Assembly (NCBI GenBank): GCA_937982505.1
Contig: CALJLV010000138.1
Coordinates: 1 to 25,894 of the forward strand
Source: an uncultured Desulfobacteraceae bacterium
GTDB taxonomy: Bacteria > Desulfobacterota > Desulfobacteria > Desulfobacterales > UBA2174
Direction: 5' to 3'
DNA: 25,894 bases
Of this stretch, positions 24,001 to 25,894 are shown piece by piece. Below the pieces are notes generated by a model that was given only the letters and a program-made list of their open reading frames with translations, was not told the origin of the DNA and ran no database searches. Both the position numbers and the translations under genes were made by a program. The stretch's first letter is position 1, and every line of letters starts with the position of its first letter.

Positions 24001-25894
24001 AGGCCGGATCCATCGAAAGTGTGTTGGCCGCCGGTGCGCTCAACATCGACGCCGGAATGGTGGAAAGCGGCGCCGGCATCCTTACGCTGCACGCCGCGAC
24101 GGGCATCGGTACCGGCGCCAAGGCGATCGAGACCCGGGTCGATACGCTGACGGCCGACAACAGCACCGAGGGCGGGATCTTCATCCATGAACGCGACGGA
24201 CTGTCCATCACCGATGGCGGCGTTGCCGCCCAGGGTGCGACCGGTCAGATCGTGGTGAAGGTTGCAGCCGGCGACCTGGTTGTCGAGAGCGGAGTCACCT
24301 CAAAAGGCAGCGTAGGCCACATTCTGCTGGCCACCACCTTGGGCGACATCGACCTTCGCAACACCGTCCTGTCCGACAACGGCAGCATCAGTCTACATGC
24401 CGGCGGCGATCTGCTGATGAGCGCTTCGGCCCAGGTGGCGGTGCTTGGACTGGCCACTCCGGGACAGACCATCGATCTGCTGGCCGGCGGCGACATCGTT
24501 ATGGCTACCGGTGCCGCACTCAACAGCAACAGCGCCAACTCCGGGAACCAGCGGCTGCATGCCGGCGGAAGCGTGCAGGTGGGGCGGCTGAACGCCGGCG
24601 GTGGGGCCGTGAGCATCATGGCGGCATTCGGCACGATTACATACACCGGCGCATCCAGCACCAGCATCACGGCGGGAAGCCTGCGCCTCGATACCGATGC
24701 GAGCATCGGAACGGCAGCGGCGCCGCTTCGCACCAGTGTGACGACCATCGCGGCCGCAAGTCGCAAAGGAGACATCTTTATCGAGGAAACCAACGGGTTG
24801 ACCATCGGCCAAATCGGGCCGGTAACTGTCAACCGGGTCGCTCTAAACGGGACCACCGCTCCATTCAATGGCGGCGAAACAGCCCTGGCCGGACTGACGG
24901 TATCGACCAATCATACCATCGTGGTGCATGCCGGCACCAAGAGCGCCGGCCAGTTGACGGTGAATGCGAATGTGAGCGCTCCGGGAACGGGCAATGTGCG
25001 CTTGCAGGCGATAAATGGCGCCCTGGTCCTGAATGCCGGGCTGAATGCGGGCAGTGGACGGGTGACGGTGCTGGCGAGCGGCAATGTTCAGCAGGGGGGG
25101 GCGGGGGACATCACCACTTCCGGCAGCGGTACTATCGACGTGGAGAGTACCGGCACGGCCGGCAAGATCACCATGGCCGAAGGCGCCGTGGCCATGACGG
25201 CCGGAGGCAACATCCGCTATAAGGCGGGTAGTACGATTGCCTTGGGCGTGCTGGATGCACGGGCTTCCACAGCGGGGAACTGGGGTTCGGTCAGCGTGAC
25301 CAGCACGAGCGGATCGATTCTGAACAATACTCTGACTTCCCTGGTCAACATCCATGCCAAAGAACTGTGGCTCAGTGCCAAGCCGTCAGGCGCTGCGGCG
25401 ATCGGGGCAGCCGATACCCATCTCAGGATCCAGGCAACCCGGATGAGTGCGGCGGCCGGCACAGGTGGTGTGTACATCACCGAGGCAGACGGCCTTACGA
25501 TCGGCGCGACGGCAGTGATCACGGTCAAGCGGGTGGGGCTTGACGGTGTGACGTTGACGGATCAGACGGATGCGGCGCAGTCCGATCTGGTTTCCGGGGG
25601 CGCGGCGGTGTTGGTTTCCACCACCGGCCATCTGGTGGGCGAGGCCGGCGCCGGGTCGATCATCGCGGCGGGCGACATTCTGCTGGAGACCGGCGATACG
25701 GCCGGCGACATTGCGCTGTCGGCGCCTGTGAGCAGCGCGGGCGGGCACATCAGCGTCAAGGCGGGCCGGGATCTGCTGCAGAATGCGAACATCACGGTGG
25801 CGGGTGCGGGCAAGACGATCGACGTTGTGGCGGGTCGGCACATCACGATGGGCGCCGGCACGGTGACGGGCAGCGCGGGCGGCGACATTCGTTT
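1..25894 (+). CDS. Giant mosaic repeat protein, probable secreted surface adhesin (internal fragment, both ends missing)
   Basis: A single frame, first complete codon at 3 and last at 25890, is open across the whole window, giving about 8,630 residues without start or stop. I checked the frame at many points and it never shifts. The protein is built of beta-rich repeats: amphipathic beta modules, an RTX-like stretch, several kilobases of haemagglutinin-like beta-helix (recurring 'AGGDI.L', 'L.A.G.I.' strands) and inserted small domains. I counted six cysteines (codons at 1740, 5886, 8319, 10509, 14013, 15738), and see no hydrophobic membrane helix, both usual for exported giant adhesins. No signal peptide, TPS domain, transporter signal or anchor can be judged because both ends are cut off. 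By architecture it acts outside the cell in attachment, aggregation or matrix formation; this is inference. No enzyme motif was recognised. The reading frame is very secure, the function only moderately so. Confidence 0.93.
345..2990 (+). repeat. Amphipathic beta-strand module array (about 120-136 residues per unit)
   Basis: Residues about 115-996 are almost pure alternating hydrophobic/polar beta-strand. Units start near 345, 1116, 1479, 1887 and 2253, with a more divergent one after about 2560. Spacing is 771, 363, 408 and 366 nt; the first gap is about twice the unit and may hold a decayed copy. Each unit has an entry strand such as 'YVVIQGAGRLTI' or 'LIIEGGGELNI'. A core strand follows: 'LFRMSGVFHMQI', 'VFKMAGAFRFEL', 'LFRLSGVFYLEV', 'LLVMQGMFYFSI' or 'SFIIKGAFYLKL'. 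Then come 'FDALGL' or 'GYLDI' and a closing 'F.L.INT'-type strand. The array ends at 'GFSKSWSWAG'. I do not recognise a named family. The pattern could be a long beta-sheet groove or a solenoid. The 344 nt before it hold mixed alpha/beta sequence of the same protein with no family I can name. Confidence 0.7.
2991..3218 (+). other. Junction segment before the RTX-like repeats
   Basis: Residues about 997-1072 form a Pro/Tyr/Asp-rich linker ('HMGNAPGRYGPDVYDEI'). It leads into a strand pair ('DTVIISALGETVEF') that caps the RTX-like stretch. The change from the strictly amphipathic array to this linker is abrupt and marks a domain border. I recognise no family here. Confidence 0.5.
3219..3635 (+). 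repeat. Degenerate RTX (haemolysin-type calcium-binding) repeats
   Basis: Residues 1073-1211 carry spaced relatives of the RTX nonapeptide GGxGxDxxx: 'GGDGKDSIV', 'GGAGEDTFI', 'GGSENDIFL', 'GGAGSDTYN', 'MGSGTNTIT', 'LGYGNDTIR' and 'GGSGGTDVL'. In the family the Gly/Asp turns bind calcium and drive folding after export, and such repeats usually sit near the C-terminus of type I-secreted proteins. Here they are internal, followed by more than 7,400 further residues. Several copies lack the canonical Asp, so calcium binding may be partial. Spacing of roughly 18-25 residues rather than a strict nine suggests a parallel beta-roll or beta-helix decorated with RTX-like turns instead of a classical RTX block. 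Confidence 0.7.
3640..5333 (+). other. Haemagglutinin-like beta-helix segment 1
   Basis: Residues about 1213-1777 consist of short beta-strands with Gly/Asn/Asp turns ('LTTPGLLDLTAAIL', 'VSGWLRGEDLLEI', 'VRLI'-like strands), typical of filamentous-haemagglutinin-type beta-helices. The stretch includes an early form of the recurring 'I.V.E.D.L.V' motif near 3951 and the first copy of the 'ADGF..I.IG' module (listed separately). From about 5100 the sequence turns helical ('VTQALLDLLATAGLDI') and runs into the 67-residue tandem array. It is a continuous part of the giant protein. Confidence 0.65.
4245..4440 (+). repeat. 'ADGF..I.IG' module, copy 1
   Basis: Residues about 1415-1480 read 'FGVDYSTAGSTGFMELG', then 'LSALADGFGWITIGH', then 'MIIGDVRDAEVGLFDFT'. 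The same order recurs near 22119 and 22953: a start strand, a stretch ending in ADGF or a variant, an 'I.IG' strand, a Gly loop and a strand ending in 'F.D'. I have an impression of similar motifs in other very large bacterial surface proteins but cannot name a family with confidence. Confidence 0.55.
5334..6930 (+). repeat. Eight tandem copies of an unrecognised module of about 67 residues
   Basis: Copies begin at 5334, 5535, 5736, 5913, 6114, 6315, 6531 and 6732, each at an 'F..L(T/S)' start. Periods are 67, 67, 59, 67, 67, 72 and 67 residues, and the last copy fades out near 6930. The consensus falls in four parts. First is a short helix, 'F.dLT.aQr..Va..LGY'. Then an aromatic strand, 'vy.g..FYN', and a strand pair 'PG....t.F.qG...DY.NadI'. 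It closes with 'WG.aG.PaaGT.F', whose last Phe opens the next copy. The repeats differ at many positions, so they are not a recent expansion at DNA level. I do not recognise the fold. It could be a ligand- or cell-binding head, or a spacer in the fibre. A cysteine at 5886 ('WSICG') sits in copy 3. Confidence 0.85.
6931..10871 (+). other. Haemagglutinin-like beta-helix segment 2
   Basis: Residues about 2310-3623 are a long run of short strands and Gly turns: 'GNINLLGENADLTLQ', 'AGQRIYLDSAIAAAKSV', 'TIAGQVSIRTVGTGRMI' and many 'L.A.G.I.L' strands. A sub-motif 'GGAN.DGI.V.L' occurs at about 7269 and 7866, which suggests a duplicated rung group of about 200 residues. It closely resembles the beta-helix of filamentous-haemagglutinin-type adhesins. 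No catalytic motif is visible. The segment is interrupted by one globular insertion near 8274-8700 and ends where the Val/Thr/Glu stalk begins. Confidence 0.65.
8274..8700 (+). other. Small globular insertion within the beta-helix
   Basis: Residues about 2758-2900 break the strand/Gly pattern with helices and Gln/Glu-rich sequence: 'AWTEQILADCFAEFARGDLS', 'NNGLGDLMESLQAAIEAA' and 'LTESEIQARLNDGRLML'. A strand-helix-strand order with the helix 'L...LQ.AIEAA' followed by 'RL.LTG' recalls the N modules found at 17160-20045, so it may be a distant relative. A cysteine codon lies at 8319. The beta-helix resumes at about 8700. Confidence 0.5.
10872..11040 (+). other. Val/Thr/Glu-rich stalk, left flank of the island
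   Basis: Residues about 3624-3680 are almost only Val, Ile, Thr, Glu, Gln and Gly ('VIETIEEQIEVVVGYQEVAV', 'TLVTEQVGTERVKV'), predicting long extended strands. The segment ends the beta-helix abruptly and leads into the inserted island. A similar segment closes the island at about 13017-13165. Confidence 0.55.
11041..11334 (+). repeat. Dispersed relatives of the 67-residue module
   Basis: Residues about 3681-3778 carry the hallmarks of the tandem array 4 kb upstream. 'FREYLIEGVDYHNYQVVWSN' matches its 'F.qG...DY.N..I.WG' part. 'FSQLDTAQRQAVLNHTGY', with Phe at 11256, matches its 'F..LT.AQR..V...LGY' helix. The order and spacing are kept, but the stretch between is longer ('YIRGEYKNANYKG' appears to duplicate the DY.N part). 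This is therefore one complete junction flanked by two partial copies, more degenerate than the array members. Confidence 0.7.
11344..12250 (+). repeat. M modules 1-3 (small alpha/beta repeat)
   Basis: Three copies of a module seen again at 14505, 15390, 16584, 17712 and 17997. The order is a strand 'RTI(D/N)L..V.V', a strand 'G..Y.L.I', a strand 'Y.A' with a DT-type helix start, a helix 'IA..LA..I', then a hairpin '(F/Y)TAS.SG..ITIS.GAG.R'. Copy 1 (about 11344-11620) has a divergent first strand. Copy 2 (11676-12089) has about 55 extra residues between its second strand and its helix. Copy 3 starts at 12150 ('RTIDLASVVVVDGQEYVLSI') but lacks the helix and last hairpin, because the aromatic domain begins there. 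The role is unknown; such modules often act as spacers or folding units. Confidence 0.7.
12240..13016 (+). other. Trp/Tyr-rich domain of unknown family
   Basis: Residues about 4080-4338 hold roughly 17 tryptophans and even more tyrosines, against very few in the neighbouring beta-helix. Typical stretches are 'YDPQWQWTYTMEETNSPSPW', 'EWSYVIVYTGQTYKLEAYQ', 'INYGGWHAGWKAGISWYAKF' and 'NNYAYDWVSKWYNIYDD'. The DNA is visibly less GC-rich than the flanks. The exposed-looking aromatic pattern with Gly, Asn and Asp is compatible with a carbohydrate- or ligand-binding beta-sandwich, but I recognise no family and see no catalytic motif. It appears to interrupt M module 3, which lacks its second half. 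Confidence 0.6.
13017..13165 (+). other. Val/Thr/Glu-rich stalk, right flank of the island
   Basis: Residues about 4339-4388 read 'SSREVMVVTFEDVTVWETVP' and 'VTETQFVQRTEQGTRVIP'. Composition and word use ('VTE', 'T.Q', 'TE.GT.RV') resemble the left-hand stalk at 10872-11040 ('VTEQVGTERVKV'). The haemagglutinin-like beta-helix resumes immediately afterwards ('DITIESGGRTTLSGLV'). Confidence 0.55.
13170..14504 (+). other. Haemagglutinin-like beta-helix segment 3
   Basis: Residues about 4390-4834 return to the short-strand, Gly-turn pattern: 'SGDLTILAGAGLHVL', 'SLLAAGGDLSLNAGSNI', 'AAGNITAGSAVAGVYLLP'. A weak form of the 'I.E.DGL.I' motif occurs near 14277 ('GDVAITQGDRGLHVDES'). It has the same character as the rest of the rod and no other domain is visible. 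Confidence 0.65.
14505..14792 (+). repeat. M module 4
   Basis: A lead-in 'VINDKHASDVDYD' is followed by 'RTIDLTGVAVVAGGQYRLTI' (Arg at 14541), the helix 'DTLTTIASALAGLIDAYAAF' and the hairpin 'SASGTVITITNGAGIRNI'. The lead-in is nearly repeated at 16590 in front of M module 6, so the two probably arose by duplication of a unit larger than the module. Beta-helix strands flank it on both sides. Confidence 0.75.
14793..15389 (+). other. Haemagglutinin-like beta-helix segment 4
   Basis: Residues about 4931-5129 contain beta-helix rungs ('HIKLSAEQGIIDLQVAANRL', 'STGDISVSDRDGAF', 'VSIQADGNLLVGLLG'). They end in a short non-solenoid stretch, 'YRFFTASELIEYRAGDYFLF', that leads into the next M module. 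No separate domain was recognised. Confidence 0.6.
15390..15620 (+). repeat. M module 5
   Basis: This is the most compact copy. It has 'RTIDLDNIAVVVGVQYRLTV' (Arg at 15390), strand 'TKFTYTAVANDG', helix 'AQIAAGLAALIDADSVF', and hairpin 'AAAGNVITISAGAGTLGI'. At about 77 residues it probably shows the module's basic size. It sits between two beta-helix stretches. Confidence 0.75.
15621..16583 (+). other. Haemagglutinin-like beta-helix segment 5
   Basis: Residues about 5207-5527 are rungs such as 'TIIIDSGALLSINGTIKAKD', 'ALEVTNGALILTGGIVSAQQ' and 'GDIAINEADGLQVL' (near 16242). The segment ends in a short charged stretch ('LDSDDKPVFDDYNDPIY') before the next M module. A cysteine codon lies at 15738. 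Confidence 0.65.
16584..16871 (+). repeat. M module 6
   Basis: Lead-in 'FVINGKHASDANYD' is followed by 'RTINFASVSVTAGAHYQLAV' (Arg at 16629), helix 'STQVAQTLAALIDAKDEF' and hairpin 'TASASGSVITISEGAGTLDI'. A short Tyr/Ala insertion ('ADIYAAFNYIADIG') sits before the helix. It is closest to M module 4, sharing its lead-in. Confidence 0.75.
16872..17159 (+). other. Linker between M module 6 and the N modules
   Basis: Residues about 5624-5719 hold a few beta-helix-like strands ('VVLRAATDVGAEKGLEVRTT', 'TKVEIQSLYEAGGAIT'). The stretch ends with the word 'AQES', which also precedes N module 2. It is a transition from the GC-rich rod to the less GC-rich module cluster. Confidence 0.5.
17160..17711 (+). 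repeat. N modules 1 and 2
   Basis: N module 1 (about 17160-17432) reads 'YFYTVTVDGTDYTVRIGDTV', then helix 'WASVLGALKYKIEHGEDI', then strands 'VTTVDSSKTLVLVAEEENEP'. N module 2 (about 17493-17609) repeats the lead-in 'AQES' and the first hairpin ('HIYTVIVDGHAYPVRVGDN'). It lacks the helix and last strands and is replaced by 'LAADKTVRLEVFG'. N modules share the strand-helix-hairpin order of M modules but have their own signature words, so they form a second family. Confidence 0.65.
17712..18250 (+). repeat. M modules 7 and 8
   Basis: Module 7 starts at 17712 ('RKVDISEVAVDAAATYTLTI') with helix 'IDEIATSIAGLIEAD' and hairpin 'YTATASGGVISITAGAGG'. Module 8 starts at 17997 ('RLINLDSLQLLEKGIYTVTI') with helix 'REQIVSGLVTAINNG' and a divergent last hairpin ('YTAEVLDTTKIKVLTF'). 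They lie directly in tandem, only about 50 nt apart. Base composition is visibly less GC-rich than in the beta-helix parts. Confidence 0.65.
18251..20045 (+). repeat. N module cluster (about five or six whole or partial copies)
   Basis: After 'NDIIYRLWLGNSSFDF' the characteristic second half occurs near 18519 ('TWTSLLGRFETVIEAGEAIG'). A first half follows near 18768 ('VFTVVVNGVAYSAAG'). A divergent copy runs at about 18936-19220 ('TWATVLTKLQTLI') and a half copy near 19224 ('FSSVLSGLQTAIATGSGL'). Two full copies are at about 19425-19707 and 19785-20040. The last two share 'ASVL..LE..IE.GEAI.V', 'VD.AN.KLTL.AE..NTPFS'. Their DNA also shares the word ggcgaggcgat (18564, 19599, 19941). The composition is less GC-rich than the rod. 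The function is unknown. Confidence 0.65.
22119..22330 (+). repeat. 'ADGF..I.IG' module, copy 2
   Basis: Residues 7373-7443 read 'RPIDPSRPIVLGG', 'NSLFVSNDAIGNLADGFGGI', 'VIGSNENSGSIIVAGD' and 'VEFQDSLTLM'. The order matches copy 3 starting 834 nt later, including the opening 'RP.DP.R.I', and the central part matches copy 1 near 4300. Confidence 0.6.
22953..23165 (+). repeat. 'ADGF..I.IG' module, copy 3
   Basis: Residues 7651-7721 read 'RPTDPGRTIHVASP', 'LSIDTEELQQFGTDFTLIVI', 'GHEKDGYADPNAGPVRIG' and 'NTFLHDINIYG'. The conserved ADGF is changed to GTDF, but the 'I.IGH' strand matches copy 1. The distance to copy 2 is 834 nt (278 residues), which may be the period of a larger duplicated block that includes the intervening rungs. 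Confidence 0.55.
23802..25894 (+). repeat. Long-period super-repeat of the beta-helix (202-229 residues), running off the window
   Basis: Units begin at 23802 ('DILQNANVLTAGGDI'), 24408 ('DLLMSASAQVAVLGL'), 25083 ('NVQQGGAGDITTSG') and 25770 ('DLLQNANITVAGAGK'), giving periods of 202, 225 and 229 residues. Each complete unit runs through 'ID..AG..I.M', 'AGG.I', a Leu/Ala-rich rung and 'IG.....L.T.V..L.A'. It ends in the motif 'GIFIHERDGLSI' (24174), 'GDIFIEETNGLTI' (24768) or 'GVYITEADGLTI' (25467). This resembles the large repeats of haemagglutinin-type adhesins. The fourth unit is cut by the window end, so the array continues downstream. Confidence 0.7.

Overview
The whole window lies inside one gene. 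On the + strand, the frame whose codons begin at positions 3, 6, 9 and so on reads from the first base to the last with no stop codon that I could find. That is about 8,630 codons, and neither the start nor the stop is present. There is no intergenic DNA, RNA gene, promoter, terminator, insertion sequence or CRISPR array. All other reading frames, including minus-strand frames of up to about 1,000 codons, look like shadows of this coding sequence.

The product is an enormous, mosaic, repeat-rich protein of the giant surface-adhesin kind. It is rich in Gly, Ala, Thr, Asp and Val, has about six cysteines in the visible part, and has no obvious membrane segment. The DNA is GC-rich. An RTX-like calcium-binding stretch combined with filamentous-haemagglutinin-like beta-helix suggests a Gram-negative bacterium. 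A marine or sediment Desulfobacterota member is a plausible guess, but the window cannot prove it. The export route is unknown because both protein ends are missing.

Layout (nucleotides; residue number in the window is nucleotide/3): 345-2990, amphipathic beta-strand modules of about 120-136 residues. 3219-3635, degenerate RTX-like repeats. 3640-5333, haemagglutinin-like beta-helix. 5334-6930, eight tandem copies of an unrecognised module of about 67 residues. 6931-10871, long beta-helix with one small inserted domain. 10872-13165, an inserted island: a Val/Thr/Glu-rich stalk, dispersed relatives of the 67-residue module, small repeated alpha/beta modules (called M here), an exceptionally Trp/Tyr-rich domain, and a second stalk resembling the first. 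13170-17159, beta-helix interrupted by three more M modules. 17160-20045, a cluster of M modules and a second related type (N) in visibly less GC-rich DNA. 20046-23801, beta-helix carrying two of the three 'ADGF..I.IG' modules. 23802-end, a long-period super-repeat of 202-229 residues running off the window.

The likely picture is a long beta-solenoid rod with discrete domains spliced into it at several points, anchored or exported by parts outside the window. Function as an adhesin or surface-layer fibre is inferred from architecture only. The least familiar parts are the 67-residue tandem module with its distant relatives, the aromatic-rich domain between two similar stalks, and the clustered M/N modules.
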